Positions 43,714-52,929 of a stretch of DNA of 64,000 nt are shown piece after piece. The notes beneath the pieces are model-generated. The model was not told where the DNA came from. It worked only from the letters and a program-made list of their open reading frames with translations, and did no database searches. A program made the position numbers and the translations under genes. The stretch spans positions 161,822 to 225,821 of the forward strand of contig CAKTDF010000002.1 of assembly GCA_934541115.1 (NCBI GenBank), in the 5' to 3' direction. Numbering within the stretch: position 1 is the stretch's first letter; the number at the start of each line of letters is the position of its first letter. The DNA is from an uncultured Eubacteriales bacterium (GTDB taxonomy: Bacteria; Bacillota; Clostridia; Oscillospirales; Acutalibacteraceae).

Positions 43714-45145
43714 TTTCATCCTCTCCGTTAATGAGCCTTTCCTCGGTCGGAACATAAGCGGCTGAGGAGTGATAATTTTCAATTCTGTCATCAATGGGTA
43801 TGTACTTTTTGGGAACGGCAACACTTTTGTATGCCGGTCTTATAATGCGGTTACCTGTGAGAATCTCTTCCATTCTGTGCGCCGACCAGCCAACAATTCT
43901 TGCAGCGGCAAAAAGCGGAGTAAAGAGATCCTCGGGAATGCACAAAATCTTATAAATAAGACCGGAGTAAAGATCAACATTGGCACACAGCGGCTTATTC
44001 TGACCCTTGATTTTTCTAAAAAGCTCCGGTGTGAAACGTTCGATCATTTCAATCATGTGAAATTCTTTTTCATACTCAGTGCCTTTTGAAAACTCGGCTG
44101 CCTTGCGTTTCAGAATAACAGCACGAGGATCTGAAATCGTATAAACTGCGTGACCCATTCCGTAGATAAGGCCGGTACCGTCTCCGGCTTCCTTGCGGAT
44201 TATTTTTTCAAGGTAAGCTTTAACTTGGTTTTCATCCTCAATGTTTTCAATATGCTCTTCCATGTCGCGAATCATGCGGCAAACTTTGAGATTTGCCCCT
44301 CCGTGACGAATACCCTTAAGCGAGCCTATAGCGGCAGAATACGCCGAGTAAGTATCTGTTCCCGCAGACGAAAGAACACGGCAGGTAAAGGTTGAGTTAT
44401 TACCGCCGCCATGCTCTGCATGAAGCATAAGGCAAACATCGAGGAGTTTTGCTTCTTCATCTGTATACTTTCTGTCTGCACGCAATGAGCGGAGTATAGT
44501 TTCCGCCGTTGAAAGATTGTGCTTTTCAGGGTGAAAGTAGAGACTCTTTCCGTAATATTTGAGCCTTTTCACCTGATAGGCATAACAAACAATAAGCGGG
44601 AGCTGAGCGATAAGCTGAACGCTTTGGCGAAGTACATTCTCGGGCGTGCGGTTTTCCGGATCCTCATCAAATGAATACAAAATAAGTATGCAACGGGCAA
44701 GGTTATTCATTATATCCACCGATGAATTCTTCATCATGACATCTTCGATAAAAGTCTCCGGAAGTTCCCGGCATACGTCAAGAGCATTTCTGAAAAACTG
44801 AAGTTGGTCTTTCGTTGGCAGTGAACCAAAGAGAAGAAGATACGCAACCTCTTCAAAACCAAAACGGTTTTCCCTTTCACAAGCATCAACAATATGGTTA
44901 ATATTGACTCCGCGATATTTTAAAACACCTTTCTTTGGAACTCGTTCACCGTCGTCAATGTAATAACCCTCAACACAACAGATTTTTGTGAGACCGGCCA
45001 TTACACCCGTTCCGTCCGGGTTGCGCAATCCCCTTTTCACACCGTATTTCCAAAAGTCATCGGGGTTTATCTGACTTTTGCGTTCAATTTTTTCGCAAAT
45101 CTTTTCAAGTACGTCCGGTGATATGGGATTAATTTTTTCGTTCAT
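43700..45145 (-). CDS. Citrate synthase (Si type)
   Basis: A 481-residue citrate synthase with an N-terminal extension typical of clostridial members. Catalytic residues: the first histidine in LMLHAEHGGGNNSTF, the second region IRHGGANLK, the third histidine in YGMGHAVYTISDPRA, and a downstream aspartate in ANVDLYSGL. It condenses acetyl-CoA with oxaloacetate to begin glutamate synthesis. GGGGG site before the ATG. No aconitase or isocitrate dehydrogenase is adjacent. A 2-methylcitrate synthase cannot be ruled out but lacks supporting neighbours. Confidence 0.9.
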   Translation of the reverse strand: MNEKINPISPDVLEKICEKIERKSQINPDDFWKYGVKRGLRNPDGTGVMAGLTKICCVEGYYIDDGERVPKKGVLKYRGVNINHIVDACERENRFGFEEVAYLLLFGSLPTKDQLQFFRNALDVCRELPETFIEDVMMKNSSVDIMNNLARCILILYSFDEDPENRTPENVLRQSVQLIAQLPLIVCYAYQVKRLKYYGKSLYFHPEKHNLSTAETILRSLRADRKYTDEEAKLLDVCLMLHAEHGGGNNSTFTCRVLSSAGTDTYSAYSAAIGSLKGIRHGGANLKVCRMIRDMEEHIENIEDENQVKAYLEKIIRKEAGDGTGLIYGMGHAVYTISDPRAVILKRKAAEFSKGTEYEKEFHMIEMIERFTPELFRKIKGQNKPLCANVDLYSGLIYKILCIPEDLFTPLFAAARIVGWSAHRMEEILTGNRIIRPAYKSVAVPKKYIPIDDRIENYHSSAAYVPTEERLINGEDENDEN

Positions 45146-45246
45146 TTCGTACCCCCTAATAGCATTTATTGTAATTACCCTTTATTTTATATCATAGTAA
45201 TAATAAAGTCAATATAAATGTATCTTAAAAAAAGAGAGGTAAAAGA

Positions 45247-46254
45247 ATGAAGCTGTATATATTTCTGACAATTTTTTTGGTGCTTGGCGCGGCACTGACA
45301 CCGTTTGTCTCACTCATAAGTTCAAACGAAGCAAAAAACGGTACAACTGTGCAAACAGTAACGAAGAAAGATAAAGAGAGCGAAAATCAAAGCAACATAA
45401 AAACAACTGAAAACACTTCAACAATTAAAATCCTTCGCACCGGCTCCGGAAAGGTTGTTGAAAAAGAACTTTTTGAATATGTAATAGGCTCGGTTGCTGC
45501 AGAAATGCCGCCAACATATGAAAAAGAGGCTCTCAAAGCTCAGGCCGTTGCCTGTTACACCTATGCTCTGTGGCTAAAAAACAATTCGGATTCTTCAAGC
45601 CTTGACGGAGCAGATGTTTCAGACAGTCCATCATATTATCAAGGATTTCTTGACGACGATGAGCTTAAAGACAAGTGGGGTAAAAAATATGATGAATATA
45701 TGGCGTTAATTACCGACGCGGTAAGCGAAGTTTCCGGAGAATATCTTGAATATGACGGAGAACCGATTATGGCATGCTATCACGCCATATCTACGGGAAG
45801 AACCGAAAGTGCAAAGAATGCTTGGGGAACCGATGTTCCGTATTTAAAAAGCGTCCGTGCCGACGGAGACATTCTCTCGCCGGATATTGATTCATCGGTG
45901 AATATAACTGACGAACAGTTCAAAAAAGCAGCACAAACTCTTGACGGAACAGACCTTTCCAAGAAAAGCAACAAATGGCTCGGAGAATTGACAACGGCAA
46001 AAAGCGGATACGTAACAAAAATAGTTATCGGAAACAAAGAGTTTTCCGGTTCCGACGTAAGAAGTGCCTTTGCACTCAAAAGTCCGGCTTTTACCGTAAA
46101 AAAAACTGATACCGGCTTTTTGTTTTCTGTCAAGGGATATGGACATCTTGTGGGAATGAGTCAATACTCTGCAGATTATATGGCACGGCAGGGCTCCGGC
46201 TACAAGGACATTCTCCTGCATTTTTACAGCGGCGTAAATCTTATTAAAACATAA
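45247..46254 (+). CDS. spoIID: SpoIID-like peptidoglycan lytic transglycosylase
   Basis: A 335-residue protein, one of the few on the plus strand. A membrane anchor spans residues about 3-22, then a Thr/Lys-rich linker, then the SpoIID/LytB domain. YVIGSVAAEMPPTYEKEALKAQ carries the conserved glutamate and ACYHAISTGRTESA the second motif, and the domain ends GYGHLVGMSQYSA. In spore formers SpoIID degrades peptidoglycan during engulfment with SpoIIM and SpoIIP. GAGAGGT five bases upstream. The 100 bases before it are AT-rich, but I could not assign a sigma-E promoter safely. Confidence 0.9.
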   Translation: MKLYIFLTIFLVLGAALTPFVSLISSNEAKNGTTVQTVTKKDKESENQSNIKTTENTSTIKILRTGSGKVVEKELFEYVIGSVAAEMPPTYEKEALKAQAVACYTYALWLKNNSDSSSLDGADVSDSPSYYQGFLDDDELKDKWGKKYDEYMALITDAVSEVSGEYLEYDGEPIMACYHAISTGRTESAKNAWGTDVPYLKSVRADGDILSPDIDSSVNITDEQFKKAAQTLDGTDLSKKSNKWLGELTTAKSGYVTKIVIGNKEFSGSDVRSAFALKSPAFTVKKTDTGFLFSVKGYGHLVGMSQYSADYMARQGSGYKDILLHFYSGVNLIKT

Positions 46255-46287
46255 AATGCTGCTCCGTTTGTTTTCGGAGCAGCATTT
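46254..46287. terminator. Bidirectional terminator between spoIID and the SGNH gene
   Basis: A perfect 13-bp inverted repeat (AAATGCTGCTCCG and its complement) with an 8-base loop, ending in TTT and TTTT on the two strands, between converging genes that stop at 46254 (overlapping by one base) and 46300. Confidence 0.85.
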
Positions 46288-46299
46288 GAACGTTTCAAA

Positions 46300-47676
46300 T
46301 TATTCATCAACGTTAGAAATAGTGATTCCCTCGTAATCAAAATTACCGAAAACCACTTCCCCATTATGGTAATAAACCGGCACAACTATGTAAGTAAAAG
46401 CAGACGCATTGTCTCTTTTCAGCATAACAAAATCAGTGTATTCCGTTTCGTCTGCGTCTATCTCTGCAATTTCCTCATAAGCAGACAAATTTCCTTTTTT
46501 GTCCTCAATGCGCCGATAAAGCTTATACTTTTCGGCATCTTCGGAAGAACCCCATTCAAGACTTACACAAATACGGTCATACTCACTGCCCACAAAATGC
46601 GGTGTTTCAACATCTCCGTCCCTTTTGGCATTTTCATATTCAAACGGCAAAGTATACGGTGAAATCAGTTCCGTATACTTTTCAACGGAAACGTCCCAGT
46701 TTTCATACCCTGTTTTGCCGCGCTTATTTTCAAAGTCATAGTTGTCTGCAAGATATGAAGAAAGTGCCGATGTCATTTTAATTGCACCATGTATGTTAGT
46801 GTGTCCACCGTTCTGAAAATCCTGTGTTGTATCAAATCCGATAGATTCAAACTCATCAAAATAATAATCCACCACATCAAAACCGCGTTTTTCAACAACA
46901 TACTTCGCATAGTTTATTTCACGCTGTCTTTCGGTATCGTTAGTAATTTGAGGATTAATCGTGAAAAGAACATGCACGTCATTGCTTTCACAATAATCAA
47001 GAAGATCGTTTAGTACCGCAAGCTGAGAATCTTCAATTTGTGTTTTCTCATCGGTGAGTCTGATTTCATTCCTCTGCTTTCCGTAAAACTTTTTTAAAAT
47101 CATATTGTAGCACGGAGAACTCATATATCCGTCAGGCTCATAGTTAAAATCCTCTTCAGTCAATTCGCTCCATCTTGTATGATACAACTCAAACGGAAAG
47201 TAAAATTCAACCCTTTCACTGAGCGGTATATCCATAAGATCACACAGTTCTGAAATCAGTTTGTGCTTATTTACAGAAGCCGGCATAAAATCAAGTAAGA
47301 AATGAAAAGCTGTTGTGTCCAACTCCGACGTTACACGATTAAGATTAACAATATAAAGTGCGTCTTTTTGAGTTTTGCGACAATCTTCAATAATGTATTT
47401 TGCCGCTGCAAGAGGCTGCCGCGGTGAAGTATAGTTCCATACGGAAATGCCTTCTTTTTTCCAAGCGAGAGACGGGCACCAAAAAGCATAGACCGTGCTC
47501 GATCCTATGTACACGGCATCGATTGTGTTTTCTTCATTTTCGTAAAACGCGCCGATCCATTGATATAGCCTGTAATCATTCGGGCACACGAGCGCACTTG
47601 AAACGAAGTTCAATATCAGTATGAATACTACTATTGACAATGTAGCTTTAACTATACTTTTATACTTTGCTTTCAT
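46300..47676 (-). CDS. SGNH/DltD-like secreted or membrane-anchored protein
   Basis: A 458-residue protein with an N-terminal membrane anchor (about 8-30). VYIGSSTVYAFWCP gives the GxS-type nucleophile block, and GGHTNIHGAIKM near residue 300 is the late Asn/His block, as in SGNH hydrolases and DltD relatives. The last 110 residues look like a fibronectin type III fold (VSLEWGSSEDAEKYKLYR). It probably acts on acyl groups of surface polymers; the substrate is not known. It is 15 bases after the ligase remnant, with a weak ribosome site. Confidence 0.65.
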   Translation of the reverse strand: MKAKYKSIVKATLSIVVFILILNFVSSALVCPNDYRLYQWIGAFYENEENTIDAVYIGSSTVYAFWCPSLAWKKEGISVWNYTSPRQPLAAAKYIIEDCRKTQKDALYIVNLNRVTSELDTTAFHFLLDFMPASVNKHKLISELCDLMDIPLSERVEFYFPFELYHTRWSELTEEDFNYEPDGYMSSPCYNMILKKFYGKQRNEIRLTDEKTQIEDSQLAVLNDLLDYCESNDVHVLFTINPQITNDTERQREINYAKYVVEKRGFDVVDYYFDEFESIGFDTTQDFQNGGHTNIHGAIKMTSALSSYLADNYDFENKRGKTGYENWDVSVEKYTELISPYTLPFEYENAKRDGDVETPHFVGSEYDRICVSLEWGSSEDAEKYKLYRRIEDKKGNLSAYEEIAEIDADETEYTDFVMLKRDNASAFTYIVVPVYYHNGEVVFGNFDYEGITISNVDE

Positions 47677-47691
47677 AATGTTTGACCTACT

Positions 47692-48234
47692 TTACTGTAT
47701 AAGCTTACGCCTAATAATTTTTCCGTTGTATGTACGCGGAATTTCGGAAATTTCAACAACTTGAGCCGGAACTTTATACGGTTCCGCCGCTGCGGCAATT
47801 TCAGCACGGATTTCCGCCGCATTGAAAGCAAATCCGGTCTTAATAACAACAAAAAGCTTTGGTACACTGCCTTTGACTTCGTCAAATTGGGGAACGCAGG
47901 CGCAATCTGCAATGCAGCTTATCCTTTTTGCAATGCTTTCAATTTCATCGGGAGATACTTTGTTTCCTCCAACATTTATTACGTCTCCCCTTCTTCCAAA
48001 AAGTATTATGTCACCGTCACTGTCAAAACAAATTTCGTCATTTGTATATATAACACCGTTGCACAAAGCATTTTTCGTTTCCTGTTCATCACGCCAATAG
48101 CCCGCCATATTCATCTTTCCGCGTGCCGCAAGTAATCCCGTTTTTCCGCTTTGAGAGTCAATAATTTTATGCTCATCATCAACAATAAAAATCTCAGCGT
48201 TTTTATATACAACTTCAAATATCGACTCAAACAA
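47692..48234 (-). pseudogene. C-terminal remnant of an AMP-forming ligase
   Basis: About 180 residues matching only the last third of an ANL ligase: the end of the large domain (GLLAARGKMNMAGYW), the hinge (GRRGDVINVGGNKVSPDEIE) and the C-terminal RTYNGKIIRRKL with its lysine. The N-terminal ATP-binding region is missing, so it cannot adenylate on its own. A TTG at 48234 has AAGGAG seven bases upstream, so the piece may still be translated. It is not a close copy of the two ligases at 635-5597. A reused domain is possible; decay is likelier given the truncated gene next to it. Confidence 0.65.
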
Positions 48235-48259
48235 AACGATCACTCCTTAAAACTATCAG

Positions 48260-48913
48260 TTACACCAGCGAAAACGCCGGCCAAAATCTTAAAAGAAGAT
48301 ACCCCAACACGCTCATAAGTGTAATAACGATAAGCGTAAGCGCTGCCCCCTGCTTTAGCATAAACTTTGGCTGAAGTCCGTAGCCAACAGGAATTGCACG
48401 TATTGATGTCGGCAACATATATGAAAGATTAACGCCGATAGAAGCAATATATATGTATGGTATCGGGTCTTTTCCGATTCCGTTTATTACACTGATAACA
48501 ATTGGTATGGCAACTGCCGCTGTTGCTGTATTACTTGTGATGTCAGACATGATAACCGTTACGGTAATTATCATCAGCACGGTTCCAAAGCCACCGTTGA
48601 GTCCCGTGTTTGCAATTGCTTTTCCTATTGCCTCGGCAGCTCCGCTGTTGTTTATGAGAGTTCCTGCGGCAAGTCCTCCGGCAAAAATGTATATAAGCTC
48701 CCAAACGATTTTTGTCTGCACCGATTTCCAAACCATGAGTCTGGTTCCGTCCTTGCAGGTAATGAGAAATGAAATAATGGCACAAATTATGAATACATAA
48801 GCAGGTTTTAAACCCGGCAATGCATTCTGATACAACTGACGTGTAAATGACGCAGCAGTGGCAGCAACAAAAAGAACAAAAGAAAGTGCCTCTTCCTTTG
48901 ATAACTTCCAAAT
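48260..48913 (-). pseudogene. C-terminal half of an SLC13/DASS-family anion transporter
   Basis: About 217 codons of a membrane protein matching the second half of DASS (SLC13) symporters, including the family SNT motif in SDITSNTATAAVAIP and a late MLPTS segment. The reading frame continues upstream with similarity to 48913 (IWKLSKEEALSF), then meets three consecutive TAA codons and the AT-rich repeat region. The first half is absent, with no plausible start and ribosome site. It is most likely a deletion remnant. Full-length DASS proteins have about 450-500 residues. Confidence 0.7.
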
Positions 48914-48970
48914 TTATTATTAATGCACTGATACAGCTTTCATCAAAGAAGCTACGTCTTATTACAGTTT

Positions 48971-49017
48971 TGTTACGTTTTGTGACACTTTTATTACAAT
49001 TAAATGTAAAAAAATAC
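48971..49017. repeat. Interspersed repeat, copy A
   Basis: Plus strand: GTTACGTTTTGTGACAC, then TTTTATTACAATTA, then an A-rich run ending AAATAC. Copies B and C share TGTGACA-n-TTTTATTACAATTA or close variants. Confidence 0.6.
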
Positions 49018-49200
49018 CTTCGCTTATTTATGTATCATGAAGATATTTTTTCCGAATTGAAAGTAAATCAATGCGAACAAGAAATGAGCCAAAGAATGAT
49101 ATTCGTTTTGTAGTTACACATAACTTTAGACCTTCAAATTTATTGTCACCAAGTGTTTTGACACGGTTTTCGTCTAAACAATTAAGTTTTATGACAAATT

Positions 49201-49250
49201 CGTTACACATTGTGACAGTTTTATTACAATTATAAGTAAAAAAAATACAT
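49201..49250. repeat. Interspersed repeat, copy B
   Basis: Plus strand: CGTTACACATTGTGACAG, then TTTTATTACAATTATAAG, an A run and ATACAT. It matches copy A over about 45 bases with few differences. The common block begins 229 bases after that of copy A. Confidence 0.6.
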
Positions 49251-49393
49251 ACAATTTTTTCACACCAAAAAAAGTTATTGTTGGAACTTAAATCAAGAAA
49301 AAACTTAGCCCAATATTGATTACTTATATTAGCAATCAACCTTAAAAGGCATGTAATTCAAACAAATTGCAACTCTGAGCTACAATATTTCTT

Positions 49394-49450
49394 GTGACAA
49401 TTTTATTGCAATTTATTACGCTTTTATTACAATTAGAGATGAAAAATATG
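49394..49450. repeat. Interspersed repeat, copy C (partly duplicated)
   Basis: Plus strand: GTGACAATTTTATTGCAATTTATTACG followed by a second TTTTATTACAATTAGAG and GAAAAATATG. It holds the core block twice in succession. The block matching TTTTATTACAATTA starts 204 bases after that of copy B. Confidence 0.55.
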
Positions 49451-49648
49451 CTGTCTTTATACTCAGACAGCTCATAAACACAAAAATCTACGGCTATTAT
49501 ATAAAAATTTTCTTTGGCTTGTCAACAGTTTTTTACATAATTTACCTGCTTGTTCATAAAAGGTTTACCATTATTTTGCCAATTACTAAAGACAAATTGA
49601 CTATATTTAAATTGAATAAAAATTAGCATTTTCTTTTAAGTCCGAAAG

Positions 49649-49682
49649 AAAAAACCAAGCAACTGCAAAACACAGCTGCTTG
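49649..49682 (-). terminator. Terminator of the alpha-glucoside locus
   Basis: On the minus strand CAAGCAGCTG pairs with CAGTTGCTTG (10 bp, one G-U pair), followed by GTTTTTT, shortly after the GH13 stop at 49710. Confidence 0.85.
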
Positions 49683-49709
49683 ATTTTATAATCCTAACGA
49701 AACTAACGA

Positions 49710-51386
49710 TTATTTCAAAAGATAAACTCTTGTTTCATACGGCTTTGTCATAAAACCATTGTGAATAATCGGACACTGTTCATAATTTGAGAGAACAAGC
49801 TCCGCTTTTTTCATATCAAAATCTTCCGGTGCTCTGAATGGGATCTCTCCATCAGAGAATGAATTGATTACCAAAAGCTTCTGCCCCTCGTATTCACGGA
49901 CATATGCAAAAATTCTTGCACATGTTTTGAGCATTTTAAATGTGCCATATCTGACGATCTCATGTTCCTTGCGGAATTTAAGCAATCTACGATAATAATT
50001 AAGAACCGAGTTTTCGTCTGCCTCCGACGCTTTGACGTTGATTTCTTTATAATTCGGGTTTGTATAAAACCATGGAGTTCCTGTGGTGAAACCTGCGTTC
50101 GGGCTGTCGTCCCACTGCATTGAGGTTCTTGCATTATCGCGTGCAGCACGATGGCACACCTTTAGAAATCTTTTCTCAGAAAAACCAAGAGCCTTGAACA
50201 TGCCAAAGTTGTTGATTGTTGAAACGTCCTTATAAATATCAAGACTGTCAATTTCCTTGGCATTTGTCATGCCGATTTCCTGACCCATGTAGATGAACGG
50301 CGTTCCGCTTTGAAGAAAACACATTGTTGCAAGCATTTTTGCACTTTCAACTCTGTATTTTTCACTGCCGTATCGGCTAACGACTCGCGGCTGGTCATGA
50401 TTTTCAAGATAAAGCGCGTTCCATCCGCCGCCTTTCGCCATCTTCTTTTGCCATTTTGCAAACACATTTTTGAGATGTCCGGGTCTGAACGGTGTAAGAA
50501 TCCAATTTGTAACAATGTTATCCGCACCCATATGCTGAAAATGGAACATCATATCAAGCAGTTGACCGTCTCCCTCTTTTATAAACTTGAGGGCACGCGC
50601 CGGCGTCATCATAGGAGCCTCACCGACTGTAAAACAGTTGTATTGATTGATAACTTCTCTGAACTCGGCAAGATACTCACGAAGATGCGGTCCATTCATG
50701 TAGTGCTCAATACCGGTAGCAACAGGAAGCGGAAAACCGTTAGGAAGTCCCTCTTTCTTTGAGATGAATGTTATAACGTCCTCACGGAAACCGTCAACAC
50801 CCATATCAAGCCAAAAAAGCATAATGTCCTTGACTTCTTCGCGCACAGCAGGATTATCCATGTTAAGGTCGGGCTGTTCCTTAGCAAAAACGTGAAGATA
50901 ATACTGACCTCTTTCCTTGCAGTACTCCCATGCTCTTCCTTGGAACGTTGAAAGCCAGTTGTTCGGCGGTTTTCTACCGTTTTTTTTGCCGTCGCGCCAA
51001 ATATAGTAGTCGCTATATTTATTATCACGGCTTTTTCTGCTTTCAAGGAACCATTTGTTTTGATCGGAGGTGTGATTAACAACAAGATCCATTATAACCT
51101 TGAGTCCTCTTTTGTGTGCCTCATCAAGAACCTCTTTGAAATCATCAAGTGTTCCGTATACCGGATCAATATTCCTGTAATCGGCGATATCATAGCCATA
51201 ATCCTTTTGAGGCGAAGTATAAAGTGGAGAAAACCATATTGCATCAACGCCTATACTTTTGATGTAATCAAGCTTTGAAAGAATACCCTTAAGATCGCCG
51301 ATTCCGTCTCCGTTTGAATCACAGAATGAACGCGGCCAAACCTGATAGACCGCAATGTCTTTATACCATTGTTTCTTTTCCATCAT
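49710..51386 (-). CDS. GH13 alpha-glucosidase (oligo-1,6-glucosidase type)
   Basis: A 558-residue GH13 enzyme of subfamily-31 type. The TIM-barrel shows YQVWPRSFCDSNGDGIGDL, VVNHTSD, DGFREDVI with the nucleophile Asp, TVGEAP with the acid/base Glu, and LENHDQPR with the third carboxylate. It should cleave alpha-glucosidic bonds of short oligosaccharides such as isomaltose or sucrose-like sugars. No signal peptide, so it is cytoplasmic and acts on imported sugars. It follows two GPH symporter genes on the same strand. Alternative: trehalose-6-phosphate hydrolase, though no PTS gene is present. Confidence 0.92.
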   Translation of the reverse strand: MMEKKQWYKDIAVYQVWPRSFCDSNGDGIGDLKGILSKLDYIKSIGVDAIWFSPLYTSPQKDYGYDIADYRNIDPVYGTLDDFKEVLDEAHKRGLKVIMDLVVNHTSDQNKWFLESRKSRDNKYSDYYIWRDGKKNGRKPPNNWLSTFQGRAWEYCKERGQYYLHVFAKEQPDLNMDNPAVREEVKDIMLFWLDMGVDGFREDVITFISKKEGLPNGFPLPVATGIEHYMNGPHLREYLAEFREVINQYNCFTVGEAPMMTPARALKFIKEGDGQLLDMMFHFQHMGADNIVTNWILTPFRPGHLKNVFAKWQKKMAKGGGWNALYLENHDQPRVVSRYGSEKYRVESAKMLATMCFLQSGTPFIYMGQEIGMTNAKEIDSLDIYKDVSTINNFGMFKALGFSEKRFLKVCHRAARDNARTSMQWDDSPNAGFTTGTPWFYTNPNYKEINVKASEADENSVLNYYRRLLKFRKEHEIVRYGTFKMLKTCARIFAYVREYEGQKLLVINSFSDGEIPFRAPEDFDMKKAELVLSNYEQCPIIHNGFMTKPYETRVYLLK

Positions 51387-51407
51387 ATAATCTCCTTTTA
51401 TTGCTGT

Positions 51408-52907
51408 TTACTTTGTTTCAACAGCTTTTCTTGCTTCAATTTCAGCAACCATTTCTCTCTGCCTGTTTTCGGTGATCTTATAGAAGAGCATCGGAATAAT
51501 TGTTCCGACCATGCTGATTGCACCGGCAAGGATGAGAATATTCCAAAGAAGCTGCTCACCTTGCGGCGTAATTGCCGGTGAATTTTTCGGATTGATTCCC
51601 GCCCAACTGTACGAGAATACGCCTATAAAAGCACCAACGGCCATGCCGATTTTGTTAATAAGGGTCTGCATTGCAAAACAGATTCCCTCGGCTCTTTCTC
51701 CGGTTTTCCACTCAAGATAGTCAACGGTATCACCTATCATAGCGTAGGTAATAATGTTGTTGACGCCCTGCGGAATTCCGAGAAGTACAAGACCTACCGC
51801 GCAGAATACGAGCTTCCAGGGTTTGTCATATCCAACAAAATACATTGCAAACATCACAACTGCACCGAGAATATGAACATATATGTATGACCACTTTTTG
51901 GTGAATTTTTTGCTCATCCACGGAACAAGCACCGATGCAACAAGACCGCCGGGAACAACGAGCATTGTAATCAGACTGAACAGACCCTCGTTTTTAAGAA
52001 CATATTTTGCAAAATAAAGACCGCCCGTGTAAGCATAGACCATTCTTGCACCGCCGAGTACGCCGGAAAGAACGATAAGCAACAGCTGCTTATTTTTGAA
52101 AAGGAGCTTGAGGTTATGTCCGAGTGAAGGCGGCTCCTCTGTTGATGTAAAGCGCTCTTTGGTATTTTTGAAACCATAGAAAAACATCGGAACGGCAATA
52201 ATAACCAAAACCAAAGCGCAAATAAAGTATGTCCATTTAAGAGTATCTGCGTTCTGTTGAATATACTGCTGAAGAACTTCGCCGTTTTCATCTCTGTATT
52301 TTGCGGTAACGGCATTGGTGATGATCGGAACAAAAACGGTAACGATACCTGCACCGAGAGTACAAACAAGACGAGCAACGGTAAGAATTTTTCCCCTTAC
52401 CTCGGTATCATTGGTCATACAGGTTGAAAGACCCCAATACGGAACGTCTGCAACGGTATAAACCATTGACCAAATAACATAAACAATTGAAATAATAACA
52501 AATGTTGCTTTTGATTCCGACTTAAAGAACGGACAGAAACAAATAACGGTTGAAATCGCAATCGGAATAGCCATCCATTTGAGGAACGGGCGGCATTTTC
52601 CCCATTTTGTTCTGGTTCTGTCAACAATACTTCCCATAATAGGGTCGTTGAGAGCATCGTAAATTCTTGTGAAAAGCATGAGGAATGCAACGGCCATTGC
52701 ACCATCAACGGTTTTCCAAAGAGTTCCCTTTTCAACCGCGCCGAAAAGGAGCGCGTCGGTCATAAAAATTGTAAGATATGAGCCGATAATTGTGCAAATG
52801 AAGTTCTGACCAAAGCCTGCAACGCTGTAAGCTACCGCTTCCTTTGGCTGAACGCCCTTTCCGGGAGTAGTTCCGAAAAGCTTGTGTAAAAACTTGTTTT
52901 CGTTCAT
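51408..52907 (-). CDS. GPH-family sugar:cation symporter (MFS)
   Basis: A 499-residue 12-helix transporter of the glycoside-pentoside-hexuronide family. RIYDALNDPMMGSIVDRTRTKWGKCRP is the conserved cytoplasmic loop after helix 2. AAAGGA lies before the ATG. With 21 bases to the glucosidase gene, it probably imports the enzyme's substrate. It resembles the symporter at 37239-38666 in layout. Confidence 0.88.
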   Translation of the reverse strand: MNENKFLHKLFGTTPGKGVQPKEAVAYSVAGFGQNFICTIIGSYLTIFMTDALLFGAVEKGTLWKTVDGAMAVAFLMLFTRIYDALNDPIMGSIVDRTRTKWGKCRPFLKWMAIPIAISTVICFCPFFKSESKATFVIISIVYVIWSMVYTVADVPYWGLSTCMTNDTEVRGKILTVARLVCTLGAGIVTVFVPIITNAVTAKYRDENGEVLQQYIQQNADTLKWTYFICALVLVIIAVPMFFYGFKNTKERFTSTEEPPSLGHNLKLLFKNKQLLLIVLSGVLGGARMVYAYTGGLYFAKYVLKNEGLFSLITMLVVPGGLVASVLVPWMSKKFTKKWSYIYVHILGAVVMFAMYFVGYDKPWKLVFCAVGLVLLGIPQGVNNIITYAMIGDTVDYLEWKTGERAEGICFAMQTLINKIGMAVGAFIGVFSYSWAGINPKNSPAITPQGEQLLWNILILAGAISMVGTIIPMLFYKITENRQREMVAEIEARKAVETK

Positions 52908-52929
52908 AAATATGAGATCCTTTCAAATA

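Larger units (their letters stand above)
48918..49648. other. AT-rich, gene-free stretch holding interspersed repeats
   Basis: About 730 bases with no credible coding region on either strand. It contains three copies of a short repeat (listed separately), runs of A and T, and small inverted repeats such as CTGTCTTTATACTCAGACAG (49451-49470). It lies between the truncated transporter and the terminator of the alpha-glucosidase gene, and so looks like an insertion or rearrangement scar. Confidence 0.6.

Noticed and set aside
45146..45246. Sigma-E promoter for spoIID
   Set aside because: The region is so AT-rich that several weak matches exist; none has both elements at the right spacing.
48543..48911. 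122-codon frame rich in Cys and His on the minus strand
   Set aside because: It is out of frame with the SLC13 transporter remnant, which has real family similarity in the overlapping frame.
48971..49450. CRISPR array or tandem satellite
   Set aside because: Only three unevenly spaced copies with 150-200 base intervals, no cas genes, and copies too diverged.
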